Below are positions 37,131 through 51,267 of a DNA stretch of 64,000 nt, piece by piece. Each line of letters begins with the position of its first letter. Positions within the stretch are counted from its first letter, which is position 1. The translations under genes were made by a program, and so were the position numbers. Source of the stretch: Eleginops maclovinus (Eukaryota > Chordata > Actinopteri > Perciformes > Eleginopidae); the NCBI RefSeq assembly GCF_036324505.1, contig NC_086370.1, positions 5,513,453-5,577,452 of the forward strand, read 5' to 3'. The notes under the pieces were generated by a model that saw only the letters and a list, made by a program, of their open reading frames with translations, did not search any database and was not told where the DNA came from.

Positions 37131-37444
37131 ATCGGCTCAGGGGAATAACATACAGTAAGAGGGCAAAAGCACACAGCTGTATAGAAGCTTTGGCACTGAT
37201 GAAGCTTGGCGGATTTCACCCTTCAGTTGTCTTTGTAGAACAATACACACTGTGAGCAAGTGTCGCTGCGCAGCTGTGCATTGTGTTTGTTTTAACATTT
37301 CTTCTGCAGCTGATAGTAAAGGCTCGCTCATGAATCTAGAGGTTCAGGTTAGTTTTATTTGTCCAGGTTTTAGGAAGTCTCTGACATTTCTCAATACAAT
37401 GGAAGTTGGGTTTTCCCTTTCCTGGAGTGTGTTGTATAGGTTTT

Positions 37445-37842
37445 TGTGCATGTAAATGGTCTGTAAAGGCTAAAATCCCAACATTTCTCTCCCACACACT
37501 CCTCCCCATCCTGAAACACCTTCATTGGACTCCATTGTTTACTCACAGATCACAATGACATCATTATGTAACCTTGCACTCCTATGGTCTAGCACTTTAA
37601 CACATGTGATTTGCTAAGGTGCAGGACATTTCCAACACATCTCAAGTTGGTTGACAAATCACAACAGAGCCGGCCAGCTAACCAATCAGAGCAGACTGGG
37701 CTCTGGTTTCAGACAGAGGGTGAAAAGAGGTGCTGCAGCACAGGCAGTATGAGACAAATAAATAGCTTTTTGAACATTAAAGCATGGAGGAGGCACAAAA
37801 TACAAATATGAACCTACAAATTAGCATAATATGTCCTCTTTA
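37445..37842 (-). repeat. Dispersed family A copy 6, full length
   Basis: The reverse complements of all family A blocks are present, from 'tgtaaatggtctgtaaaggc' to 'agcataatatgtcctcttta'. Confidence 0.87.
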
Positions 37843-37849
37843 ATTAGTT

Positions 37850-39490
37850 TAACAGCAAAATCATTGTCCATGTTCCCAGAGCACACCATAAGGTGAAGCT
37901 TTTTTGTAGAAAGAGAGCTATATCTATTTGGGGCTAATCTAAGATACCTTTATTTACCTTACCATTATTGTATATCATCCCCTCACTGATGCAAAAAATC
38001 CCATATAAATCCAGGGTTGCCATAAAGTAGACCAGCTTATTGAACAGCATCAATTCCCCCACTCATGTCCTGTATATCCTATGAATACTGTGTATATTTA
38101 TATTAACAATAGATACAGAAAGTACAGAACTAAATGCAAAGAAGTACACAGGTTAAAGGTACCATGTGGAGAACTGTCTTCTAATATTCATGCAGAAAAA
38201 TTCAGCTTTTACATTTTTTAAAAAGAAAAAATACAACTTTGTTTCTTTCCAAAAAAGGCTATACAGCACAACTTAAATGCTCACATCACTGTTGTCATTG
38301 CAGATTAGGACTAAAACCATTTGGACCATGCAGACAAAAGAAGTCATAACCAGAGGACATGTCTCTAGTTAAGCCACTGTCTATCAAATCAATGTCAGCC
38401 AGATGAAGCACATTAGCCTTTTTAGTGTTACACTCTTAATCTTTTTACTTTGATCTTGGCACACAAAACATCTTAAACACATCAGCCAAAAAGCAAGAAA
38501 GGGTAAAACAAAATGGTAAGTAATTTGGTTGCACTAATCCTTTAAATACCTTTTTAAAAAAAGGGTGGTTATAGAAAATGACCTTCAATTGGAAAGGGGC
38601 TCGTTAGAATATAATAATCAATGAAAATAATTAATTAGGAGGTTAAACACTTTTCTCGGGGATTCACACCTTTGTTGCATTGTACCTACAGTACTCGACT
38701 TATGGTGCATTCATTCATAGTGATGTAGAGTCTTAGCACACTCTGTACTGTAACGCTGAATGTGTGGATTTTAACGTTTTTGTACAGAGTGACCGCCCCT
38801 GGAGAAAGAAACTAGACCTGAGATGGGAGCTAAGCTAACCCAGCCAAAGCTTTACTGCTACATGCTCTTGCGGATGTAAGGTTGTCGGAAAGTGAGATGT
38901 ATGAAATAAGACTTGGCCCATCAGATCAGAGACTGTTTTGCCCACATCTTTACTGAGCTCTGGCTCCACAGGTGCATCCGAATCAAGCTGTTGCATTTGA
39001 CAGACAGGCGAGACAGAGTGCAGGACTCTAGTTGGATAATAAGAGGTCAATTATTTGCTAACATAAATGGTGCTCGGTGCTTCAAAAATAGAGTTGATTG
39101 ATAATTATTTATATTGAATTGTTAATGTTCGAGATCTAATTTATATTAACTAACGCGAGACAACACTGAAATGCTGAAATGAAGCAAATACTAAAAACTT
39201 CAATCCAAGCGGCAACGATAATTCACCGGTGGGGGGTGGGGTTTGACCCTGAGCTTGGACCCTCCTGTGACCCCCATCCAAAAGAAATATTCATGATAAT
39301 ACCGTTTGTGATTGTGTGACAGCAAACACTGTGCTGTAACTATGGCGGGAAAAAAACAAGAATGTCTTTCTTTGAATAATGTAATTTAATACAATTGTGT
39401 GAAGTCATTGACAAACATTCTGTCACTGAAACAAACATCAATCCTGTTTTTGTTTAGTTTTATTGGGGGCTATAAGTCTAGACTTGACTA
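37850..39490. other. Intron 1 interior, no recognised feature
   Basis: AT-rich intronic sequence. No exon or RNA gene seen. Confidence 0.4.
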
Positions 39491-39504
39491 GACACAAGAC
39501 AGCA

Positions 39505-39665
39505 TTTACCCATCCTTACACAATCAGAAATTGTGGCAAAGTTGGGGTTAAGTATCTTGCCCAAGGACACATCAGCATGTTGATCGAAAGGGCTTGGTTT
39601 ATGAACCATAAACCTTCAGATTGATGAAGGACCATCAATCTCCTGAGCCGAATAGCAAGAGCTTG
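39505..39665 (-). repeat. V-SINE core remnant (minus strand)
   Basis: 'ggggttaagtatcttgccca' followed by aggacacatcagcatgt is the reverse complement of the core of the SINE at 27158. The head and tail are eroded. Confidence 0.7.
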
Positions 39666-39679
39666 ACGACTACTGACTT

Positions 39680-41395
39680 TGGAATTAAATCTGGGATTAT
39701 TTGTGATCCCTAGAGAACACCTGATGGTTTCGCTGACATTTTGTGTAGCCAAAAGTCCCCAAAAAACAAAACTATAAACTGAAAGTAGCGAGGTGAAAGG
39801 AACCGCATAATTCTTTCTGGGTTTGTGACACCAAGCAACTACTTTCAGATGATTCAGTATAATTTAATACTGTGCTTGTAAAACCATATTGGAATGTGCA
39901 CCTATCAAGAAAGTCAGCTAAAGGGAGAGCCATGACCCCAACCCTAACCCTAATACAGAAAGAAGGTAGATAAATATTAAGTGGATTTACAAATGTATGG
40001 ATATTCCACTAGATTTCAGACAGTATGGAGTTCGCCAACATGTGCTGTACCTGAAGAATCACCCACCTTATAGATCTAGGTCAGCAGTGTATGTGAGTCA
40101 TGGGACTCCAGGGGAATCAACACCAAGGGCAACGGGATGAACCTCAAACATACTCATCTTGACATATCTTGATACATGTTCCTCCCCACTACACTCATTC
40201 ATTCATCTCTGCCTCTCACTAACACACTCACCTATATTGGCTAAAGTCTATACTGTACATCCAAGCCGACCCCATAACGTCACGTAACACGGCCGCCCAT
40301 CGCTCCTCGCTGTCACGTTTAATTAGCTACTTTATCTTCATTAGGTTCCTTTGGCAGGCATGTGTGTGTATGCATGTCAGTACATATGTGTGCGCACATT
40401 TCTCTAGCCATGAAAACGCATCTGAGTCCTTGTGCATCTGTGGGTTTTTTATACGTAGCATGTGTGTATGTATCCGTACATTGTATAAGTGTGTGCAGGG
40501 CTTTCACAAGTCTGTTAAAGTTTGTGCGTTTTTGTTGGTGAGCTCTAGATACAACCTTGTCCCTTGAGAAAAAAGAATCAGGCCACGAGCATATGGCTCT
40601 TACTATACAGCGCTATAACATGCTACACGTGATTCCAACATCCTTGGCTCCTCATCATAGGACATACAATATCTAGGTTGTTTTTTTGTATGCAATATTA
40701 TACAACAGACACATTATACAATCACAGAAATACATAAATATACATACATGATTATATTACATCAAGCTCCAGTGTTGATCAAAGATTAGATGTGTTTTAT
40801 GTTGGGAATGAAGTGTCATGAGACCATTGTAATAAACTGGAACATACAGAACTATACCAACAGCAACTTATACTATTGTACGATAAATACAAACTAAAAA
40901 AGGAAAACAAATCTTCTAGATGGGAAGCACATACAGCTCCATAAAAAAATAAGAGACCATTCCACATTTTTCTTAAATCTTTATCTCTACATGTATGGCA
41001 GCCTTTCCAGAGTCTGTTGAACTCCAACACAGAGCAATGTTGTCAGTAGAATACGGTACAATTAAAAAAAATATTCATTTAACTCAAAGACATACCTATA
41101 AATAATAAAACAAGAGAACATGATAAAGCTGAAGCGGTCTTCTTATTTTTTCCGGGGCTGTTATATAATGTTGCACTATTTTAAATCTAAAACATTGAGG
41201 CAATTTATCTACAACAGCAAGAGAAAGTGTTATTTCTACTTAGGTTGCCACAAAGGAAGGACCATGGTGTCTCTGCATCAAATAGGTTTATACATTTGGG
41301 AGAGGGATGTGAAATACGCCATTTTCTGCACCTTATTGCAAAATTGGTTTCACGGTGGAACAAAGAAAAAGCACATTTGCTCATTCAGATTCATT
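39680..41395. other. Intron 1 interior, no recognised feature
   Basis: AT-rich. It contains a short GC-richer patch with 'taacgtcacgtaac' (40276) that is CRE-like, but nothing supports a regulatory call. Confidence 0.35.
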
Positions 41396-41397
41396 TG

Positions 41398-41685
41398 GTA
41401 TTCATTTTCTCATACTGCCTCTCCTCACCCTCTGTCTGAAACCAGAGCCCAGTCTGCTCTGATTGGTCAGCTGGCCAGCTCTTTTGTGGTTGGCCAACCC
41501 CTTAGAAATGTGAGGTAAATGACCCGTCCCTTAGCCTATCACGTACATTGTCTTGGAGTGCTAGCCAAAAGAAAAAAAAAGTTATCTGTTACATAGTGAT
41601 GTCACTATATTAGTGAAGTAAACAAAGGAGTCCAATGGAGGCGTTTCAGGTAGGGGGCGTCTTTTAGCCTTTGCCGAAGGTATGA
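41398..41685 (+). repeat. Dispersed family A copy 7
   Basis: Contains 'agagcccagtctgctctgat', 'ttacatagtgatgtcactat' and 'gtaaacaaaggagtccaatg'. The 5' 60 bp is lost. Confidence 0.85.
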
Positions 41686-41699
41686 AAGGTCCTTGTTTA

Positions 41700-44527
41700 A
41701 GATAACAGATTGTCCAAAATGGAAAGGGTTTATTATCTGAGGAACAAAAATGAGTTCATTTTGTGATAACTGTCGATTCGTTTTCGATATTTTAATGTAT
41801 ATAATGTATTCAAGGCTCTTCAGATCTTCTACGCATTTCATAACAATAAGGCAATAAGGCTGACATGGACTGTTTGAGTGACGGAGGTTACGGCTGTGGC
41901 AAAGAAACCAGTTCTTAATGTCACTCTTTCCTTCCTTAAGTATATGTCCTGTATTTAACCCCAGATGCCAATAACTCAGAGCGATAACTAAAGTAAAATT
42001 GCATCAGCTAAAATGAGCAACCGATATCCATAGAACAATCAAAAACAATCCTCCAACTAAGAAATCCTGGATAATCCAAAACATTCAAAGCTACTACTCT
42101 TACACTTTAAAGGTTAGGCTAGAGTACATGCTGCACTCTTGTGTCTACACGAGTGTATGTGTGAAGATGATGTGCCACACTTTGAAGCTGAGCGTAAATG
42201 CTTCTCTTTTGGAGAAGTCATGTTAAATGTTGAGCTAATGTGAGAGCTGGACAGAGGAGGTGATGACTCAGCAGATCATCAAAGCCACTATGTTGGGTTG
42301 TATTTACATAACTGCAGTGAATTACCAAGGTTACATATTGCAGTTTGAGTTTCATCATAAATTGACGCCTGTTCATGGCTTTTGTATTTTAGAAATGTCA
42401 TTCCTGAGATATACAATAATGCAGGCCAAGCAGGCATTACAACAAAGCCTTTATTACCCAACTATGATTTCAACTGCACTCTTTTTTCTGTTTTGTCAGC
42501 AAAGGGATTTCGATTATGAGTCTTGTGTTTCCAGAAATACACTTTTTTTAAGTATAGTGTTATCAGCTGAAATGATTCACACACTCCTAAAATCCAACCC
42601 AAGTTGTAAAACACTAAATTAATCCTTAAAAGGCTAAAATAATGACTAAAATAATTATTTTCCTCAGTAAGTAATGAGTTTTAAAATGGACATTTATTGA
42701 TAAGAAGGTTAAATAATAGGAAACAATTGGCTGCAGAATATATTGCGCTGGCATGAGTCAATGGTGTGTCAAACATCAAGGAAAAGTGAGGATTTTATTT
42801 ATTATTTTTGAGTCATCTGGTTTAAGCCCCATTATTGTCTGGTTTGGTTAAATATTTGATTACGATTGGTCAAATTTTTGGGATTCAGAAATCTGTTATT
42901 TCTTGATAACAGACCACTGCTAAGGACATTCAGATCTTTCTTAAAATATTCATCAATCCGCTGAAAAATGTCTGGTCAATTTAACATTTGCAATGGCTGA
43001 AAAACAGACTAGTTTTACATCTGATACCTTAACAAAAATACTATTTGAATACTATCATATATTGGGTTTGTGTGAAACGTTGGATTCATGATGGCTGAAC
43101 CGTTCCCAATAAAGAGAAAAAAGAGCACAAGAGAAGGAAAGAGGTTGGGCTGCCATCATTTTAAGTTACATTGCCACCCTCGTAGTTCCAGTCATGGTAC
43201 GCCATGGAACAGACCATTTTTTCTGAGATGAAGTCAATCATTTTTAAATAATACAGTATTGTGAATCAAATGGTTGGTATCCTAGTAAGGAGGATCATTT
43301 CGGGTCGCTGTTCTTCTCTCATTAATCCCCTGCTCACTGCACATTGTCCCTTAGATACATTGTTTACTATATTAAAAACAAAATAAAAGAGAATGTATTC
43401 TCAGCAGCAAAAGAAAACACAGCAGCATCAGTCCATGACTTCAAAACATCATTTTTTCATTTACTTCATTTGATTTGCCAAATTGGACTTTTAGGCCTAC
43501 ATTGCCAACAGACATTCGGAAACATTCTTTCTAGAAGACTTCCACTCAATGAATGTGACACACCGGAGACACACACACACACACCAGCTAAGCCTTGCCG
43601 TGTGATTGCCCTTCAATAAATCAATATGACCATCAGTGGTTAAAATGAGACTGGTCTACTGTGCTCTACAATCAGCACGGTCTCTTGTAGACCACCACAA
43701 ACACCACCACTGTTGTGCACTGCTTACATGCAATACACACTGTATTTACAATTCAGTTGTGTACCTGGTTTAGTTTAATATTGGTTTATATTACTTTGAT
43801 AATGCTGACACTTATTGGTTCATCTTGGACATGTACAACATATTTATAATGTTATGTAAACTCATGGTTAACATATGGCAACATAAGCAATCAATACATG
43901 CAAGGACCGTCGCAGGGTTCCTATTACTGTTACTTAACGAACGTGACACGTCGTTAATGGTGTCTTTAGCTGAAAGTGTCAGGCGCCTGCTGTGAGTGTG
44001 CAAGAGCGCTGTCATCTCACATTGTTCCCATCTTCCTTCACTCTCATCTCTCTCTCTCTCTCTCTCTGTGGATGCTACCCAGGCAGGAGGCTCAGTGGAA
44101 GGAAGGACTGTCATTTGTTTAGTTGTCTTACATAAGGTCTGTCAAATATCATTTTCTCAGGCATGTGCCAATACAGATGTTTTGAAGCACGATTATCTTG
44201 TCAGCCGATTATTTTGCTTGTCCTTTTTCTGCTACTCATCAGCTTTAAAAAAATGGTATTATTGATTTCTCTCTGTTTAAAATAGAGCTAAATGTTTTCG
44301 TGCCTTGTTTTCTGGGTCTGTGAAAATTATTTCTCTGTTTTTGGCTGAGGTGCAGAACTCAGTTTGTAAAATGTATTATATATTGCAAATGGATTTGGTG
44401 GAACAAGGTACGCACTATGCAATTAATTACATCTGTTAAAATAACAACTTCAGACAGCGTTCCTTATCAAGGGTTTTAACCTTTTTTAGAATATTTTAGG
44501 AATTGTAAGGTGTCGCTGAAATAAAAT

Positions 44528-44561
<34 letters not shown>

Positions 44562-47430
44562 AGACCTACATACATGCTCATAATGACAGGCTCTGAATCT
44601 AAGACGACACCTGAAAGCGATATGAAACAGAAGTGCAGTAAAACCATATAAGATCAGAAAAAAATATTTTCGACTACAGTGCCTGTGTCCACATAGTGCC
44701 TTTTTCAACAGAGTAAATGTCGGCGCATGAGGTCACCTCAACAAAAAACAGTGCAACTAGTGCCTTTTTTCTGAGCAGTCTGCTTTTGTTGTGCAGGCAC
44801 TCCAAGCACTTTGGATTTTTCAACTTTCAGAAAGCTGCTGGTCACTTGTTTTCGATTTATCGTTCAGACGGAAACTATCATAACAATGATGGACAAACCT
44901 GCTAGTTTAGGCTGATCGGCCAAGCGGACACTGAATGTTGCTGCAAGTCAGTATTATTGTTTTATCTCCGTACATGGATTGTTCTCCTTGCTTTGAGACT
45001 GAAGCCAAATCATACATAATAAAACAATTTGGGTCGATTCTAGTCCGTCATATGAGATATCATTGTCATAAAACAGGGAAAAAAGCATTGCGGCCGGTTT
45101 TGTTTTAGGAAATCATGGGAAAAGGCTCTTTGAGCGTTGTAAATCCTTCACAGATGGTTGAATGGATAACAGGACCAGGAATCTATTCTAAAGCTTTTCA
45201 AAAAAATGGTATCTTCATGTAATTGTAGGAAGAAGTAACAACAAAAACAGGCTTATCATTTTCAGTAAAGCCAAAGAGAAATACAATAAAGACACAAAAA
45301 GGATAGAAATTAATGAGGCAACATTATCCAAGAGGCAGTTCTTGAAGAAAGTCCTAATGCTTGAAGAGAAATTAGGGACACATAATAATCTTCATTCTGA
45401 TTCCGTTTCATTTTATTTGACTTTGTTGACCTTTCCTCGAGCCAACTGAACTAAATTCGCTCGTTCTTTCTGGCCCATAGCAGATCCATGTCTTTTTGCA
45501 TGAGCAGCTTACCCAATACACGTCACATACAATAACCCACATGATATCACCACGATGCTACTGATGTCACACTGTGTAAATGTATAACACAAGTGCCATG
45601 TTCCCTGTGTCAATCAAGCGCACGTGACACAAGAAAAGTCCAGGTCCATAACCTAAACAGATTTGTACTGCCTCTACGAAGACTTACTGCACGAATGCTC
45701 CTGCACCTGCAACACACACCAAATAATGTATGAGCTACAGAGCAAAAAGAAGGACTGGACAAAACACACACTGAAAACTGTTGATCAAATGCAGAAACGT
45801 CTTTAGAAAAGGTAGTTATGTAATCAGGGAGTATCTGCTTACATTATCTAAAAATGAACTAGGGGAAGTGGTGGTGCATTGTCTGTGGGTAACAAGAGGT
45901 TTGAGATAAACAAAGCTTAAAAATGTCTCATAATATAATGTGTTGTGGAGTTATGGGTGTACGAATGGGTTTGTGGGCCTGTACTGAGTAAATATTATGC
46001 CTTCTTCTTTTAGCTTCTGTTACAAATTAGGGATAGTACTGGAATATCTGTGATAAAGAGACTACTCACAGGATTAATTGGCCAATAACTGTAGTTCAAG
46101 AGCAAACCAAGAACTTAAGTTGCTAGTCATGCCCTAGTTGACTGTAGCTACATCAGAGCGCAACCAGGACATTAATCAGACTGCTCTAAAAGTTTTTCAA
46201 CAGGCGTATTCGCCAACCACATTAGACCACACTAGAGTGGACTCATATCACTAGTGCAACATGGCTAACGTGGGAGGGTGTTCCATGATTGGACAATCTT
46301 CACTCAAGAATAAGCACCGTCGAGACATAGCCGTCATAACTGCAAGAATGAACATGGGAGAGATTTGGGTGGATATACATTTCCTGTTTAAGCAAACTCT
46401 TGATCACAGAAATTATTTAAAGGAATTGCTTTTATTACAACATGTAGCTGTTTTAACACTAGCATCGCCCACTTTCCATTACCCCGATCATTTTGATCCC
46501 CCCATCGCAACAGCGTCAGCACACGCAGAGACATTATTTTTGCAACATTTAGTTTGTTCCACTTCATCATTTCCTGATAAACTACGTAGGATTCAACAAA
46601 AATATATGAATATAAAGCTCAGTTAATGGGGTTAGTTTTTAAATTGCTTCAGTTTATAATCGTAACAGATCAAGAAGTTCAGATTCATTTTTCAATAAAT
46701 CCATAAATGGTGTGCTTCGACAAACAAAAGAAAACACCTAATTAATTTAAACAAACTACTAATAGTAGAGTGACTACATTATTCAAAAGTTTACAGTAAC
46801 TTTGGATAATAACAGGGGAATGATAAACTGTCACAGGAATAATTGTTGGTGGCTGACCAATGGTACAGTAGCCTGAATAGAAGAACTGAAAGTACCAGAC
46901 TTTTTTGTTACATGTACAAGCTATTCCAAGACCGAAGCCAACTAGTGTTAACCTTAAATAATGGTTACTACCGAATACCAGAGCTACAGAGGAAAGAACA
47001 ACTATATGATTTCAATAGTCTTTTATGCCACTACAGGTCAAATGACTGATTTGACGAGTCACAGAGTTTGCTTTGTACACTTTCTTATGCGGAATTGACG
47101 TCATGGTCCCAATTCTGCATTGAGAAGCATAGTAGAAAGTGGCTTTGTCTACTTGTCTACATGTCAAACTGTCACTCAATGTGTTCTTAAGACTACTTAA
47201 AATCCAAGACATTTTAACGAAAACCTTTAAAATCCTCTGTCTACCCATCTCACAGAGCTGTTCTGTTTTTAGTAAATATTACACATTATCTATGCCAACA
47301 CTTCTTATCGGGCAAGACGTTGATAGATTGGCTTCAGGCAGCCAGACACCCTATCTAATAAGAAAAGCACATTTTCTGAATGAAGAGGCAGATAAATCGA
47401 CAGCTCCTCTCATTATCTTTCCAGTGAGGA
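41700..47430. other. Intron 1 interior, mostly featureless
   Basis: Only simple repeats are seen: a (TC)n run near 44047-44067 and an (ATT)n run at 44530-44560. The open frame at 46261-46626 has no recognisable domain and is not called. Confidence 0.4.
44530..44560. repeat. (ATT)n trinucleotide repeat
   Basis: About ten ATT units. Confidence 0.92.
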
Positions 47431-47789
47431 GATAAATATCCTGAGCACATTTGTCTTTTCAAATACGCTTTTCTAATTAATACCATCATAAGCTTCTCTC
47501 CAACTGTCTCCAACACACATCTGCACACAGACACATTTCATTCAGAGTCACCTGAGAGTTTGATTAATTTGACCAGAGTAATTAAAAGCATATTGAGTTC
47601 CTCTGGCTGTGCTAAGAGCAGGTGAATGGCACTGTGATTGTGTTTGCATTGGTCCGGGCCCTGCAGGCTAATCACTGAAGGAGAGCTCAATCACATATCC
47701 CACTGTGTCATCAACAAGAGCCACTTAGATCATTCAGAAAGAAATCAAGTCGGATTAAACAATTGTTTTCCGTGTCTTAGTATGACAGC

Positions 47790-50700
47790 GGTAATATATA
47801 ACAATAAAAAGTAGGGTTTAGGTTCTGTAGGCTTATGTCCAAGAAAAAAAGAGGTTTATCTTCTTGAAGAAAGGTTAAAGGATGTTGATTATTGTTCATG
47901 ACAACAATGTCCACAAGAACATACAAAACCAGTGTAAACTTGATTGGAATTACCTAATGTATTATCCATGCTAGAAGCCAAAGTTTAGGGATGGCAACGT
48001 ACTGATTGTAGGTCGGTTCACCACTATGTCCAGAAATATCTTCACAAATACTGATAGATTGCAGTGAAATTGTATCCAGATATGGTCCTGTGATTAAGAA
48101 TCCTACTGCAATGAGGATTCCAGCATAGCTCCAAGTTTTCACCTTGCTAAATATCTAAACATCTCCTTGAGGAATTGGCACAGAATGTGATGGAGACATT
48201 CACAGTGATCGCCCGGCGTTTCATGTTGCGCCAAAATGAAGTTGACATATTTGGTTAAAAGTAAAATAGCTTAACAACTATTGGTTAGATTAACAAGACA
48301 ACAGATACAACATGTATGTTCCACCCAGGATTTTTTGTGATAACATTGGTGGTCTCTGTTCACCTAGGTTTAGGTTGAAACGGTGGTATTTGTACTACAG
48401 TAAATACAGCAATCAAACTCAGATGTACTACTCTCATGCTTATATAGCAAATATTACTCACTCAAGGATTTTCACTTAAGCCTCAACTAGCCGTTAGCAT
48501 GACAGAGGAATTGTAACTTGATGTTTCTTCTTTCAATTTTACCAATTTAATGCAAAAAAAACCCATATATAATATATAACGTCTTAAACTTGTATCATTT
48601 GGGGAAAGCAGCAGGTCTGTTACATTTCTAATGTGGATGGAAGGACTCTGAATAGAAAGACAGTATGTAGGGGGCTTGTGAGAGGTATGGCACTTCTTTG
48701 CCAAGCTCCTCAAAGAAATGCTTAATGAGGACTTTTTGTTCTCCTGCGACACTGTTTTATGTCTTGGACTAATTGTCATACATCCTTGATGTTGATAGTA
48801 TGCATCCAACGTAATCTGTCTTTGATTGGTCCGTAATACATTTGATGATAATAAGAAGTCAGTATTCATATCAGAAATGTGGCTGGGTGAGACAGAATAC
48901 GTTTATGAATACAGACAGTTTCACCGATCATTTTTTGTCTCTGCAAAGACCCACACCCCCTTATAATAATGAAAAAAGATTGGGATAACACCCTTTCTTC
49001 ATAGTAACTTGCTTATAGTTATGTTGTAGTCTGCTTATCATTTGAGGAATTTTCAAAGAAGGTTGAAAACACCTTGTTTGTTAAACTGCCCAAAGATCAT
49101 TACAAATGTGAAAAAAGCAAGTGATGAGAATATGTAGTGATAAAAAGGAAGGATTAAAGAACACAGCAGGTCTACAGAATCTCATACAATGGTCCCACTC
49201 CTCAGGGATGGACCCCGCTCTTTAACTCTTCCTCTTGTCATCTTTCTCTCTGAGCCGTGCGAAGATCCCAGAATACACATGGCGGGAACTAAAATAGGCT
49301 GTGAGCTGGGTGATGAATTAGCCGGGGCGTATTTGGGGAGCAATGGAGCGATGAGATAGAGAGAGATGAGAGAAAGAGTGAGAGATAGAAAATAGCTCCT
49401 AATATTTAATCACAGCTTGATCTAATACAGTAAAGGGCCCACAGACACACCCAGTGACCCTTGCTTGGATTTGTCCATTCATCATAACTATGGGATGACA
49501 GTGTGTGTGTGTGTCTGGAACCATATGATTTAATTATGAACATGTGAGAAAAGGCCCCTGGCGTGAGAGATTAAACTGTTGTTAACAAATTGGGGACACT
49601 GTGACACACACAGGAACACACCTTATACATCAAAAATTCTCCAGGTGAGGTTCATTTGAGGTGTGCTGCTTTTTCTCGTTTTACTGCCACTGTAAAATCT
49701 TTGGACGCACATATATTATCACTAGGACAAAACAAACCAATTGAAGAAGTGCATTCCATGTTGACTATTATGGGACACTTTTATATACCTAGGGATGGGT
49801 ATTGAGAACCTATTATAATTGGTACCCATGCATGATTGGTCAGTATAGGGATACTGATAAGGTGCTGGACAAATGGTGCTTCCATCGATATTTATATACG
49901 TTACGTTCTGGTTGCATTAAACCATAGTAAATTGAACTATAACATACTATACTATGCCAAACTACACAATTCTATTCTATACTTTGACATATCATACCGT
50001 GGTGTAACAAAAAAAGTAATTGAAGTGTTCATCTTTCTCTCCTCAGTCAACTCAAAATGTATCTTGATACATGGTCAGCGATACGATACTCAAATGATAC
50101 AGTTACCAATGTAAGGAAATTCGATTTAATTCCGATACTTCAATACGAATACCATTAACCTAACTTTTCAAAGGGATCCAACCCAACAATACATTTTAAA
50201 AACAGTTGACTTCGACACAAAAGGACACGAACGTGCTGAGATGTTAGCTCATTTCCATGTTTAGGACTCAGTCCTGCACCACTCTACAGGCTCCATATGT
50301 TTGTCCTTTCAAAACTTTCAGCTTCCCCTTCCTTCAGCTTCCTTTTCTTGTTTGTTTTTTTTATGGTGGGTTGAAAGCGTTACTGCAAACTACTGTACTG
50401 GAGGATTTCGTATACAATTAGGGTTAGGGTTGTATCATATCATAGGGTAAACAGGGTTAGCTTTAAGGTTCACTTCCTTCTCTATCCTGACCATTTCTTC
50501 CAACCACTTCTCACAGTATGAACTCAATACATTATGCGGCATCACAGGTTCTATACACCCAGCAGTCAGGTATAGCAGCATCACCCACATGATCCCACAC
50601 TGCTCTCTAACTTGGCATTCAAGCATAGTTCAAAGTGTCATTAACTCTGTTACATACTGTATCTGCTCTGCTTTTGATTAATTATTCATCTCCAGGCTTT

Positions 50701-51100
50701 AATTAAACATGGGCAGTGACTTCCAAGGAATCAACAGAACCCTTATCATAACTTCATTATTTGCAAGATGCCTGTGATTCATATGTGTGTGTGAAGTGCT
50801 TGTATTTGTAGGCCACTTCACCTAAAACTGTAAATAAAGAAAAGCTCTGTTACGTTCGAAGGGCATACAGATCATTGTGAGCACAGTCTGCAGCTCTTCT
50901 TCACATTTTAGTGTCTTTCAGCTAAATGTTTTGGTTTTACAGTCAGCAACATTTTCAGTATCTCATCCCCACTGTCTCCAGCCACAGCAGGATGCTGATT
51001 TTCAAGAAATTTCACTTGTTTTTTTCTAAATGCAAAAAGGTTTATTTTTACGATATCAGTCACTCTGGTAACAAGTGGATCCAATCAACAGTAAAACAAC
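47790..51100. other. Intron 1 interior, mostly featureless
   Basis: 'agggatgggtattgagaacc' at 49790 resembles the start of a common fish non-autonomous repeat; the extent is unclear. A family D fragment lies near 50200-50290. No exon seen. Confidence 0.4.
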
Positions 51101-51102
51101 AT

Positions 51103-51267
51103 TTTAAAGAGTTCTTATTATGTTAAATTCCAGGTTCATATTTGTTATGTTCCATGCTTTAATGTTCAAACAGCTCTTTATTTTTCTCATACTGCCTGTG
51201 CTGCAGCACCTCTATTCACCCTCTGTCTGAAACCAGAGCCCAGTCTGCTCTGATTGGTTGAATTCAA
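51103..51267 (+). repeat. Family A copy 8, left piece split by a LINE
   Basis: Runs through 'actgcctgtgctgcagcacc' and 'agagcccagtctgctctgat' to 'tggttg', where LINE sequence begins. Confidence 0.85.

Noticed and set aside
43344..43619. Open frame of 91 codons on plus
   Set aside because: No domain and no conserved features; chance-length frame in intron.
46261..46626. Open frame of 121 codons on plus
   Set aside because: No recognised domain, no splice context and ordinary intronic composition; compatible with chance.
48483..48869. Open frame of 128 codons on minus
   Set aside because: Low-complexity Ser/Lys content with no known motif. It may be part of an unrecognised repeat, but I could not support a gene.
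50418..50432. Telomere-like TTAGGG units (also near 6282, 39941 and 57985)
   Set aside because: Only two or so units each; too short to argue for interstitial telomeres.
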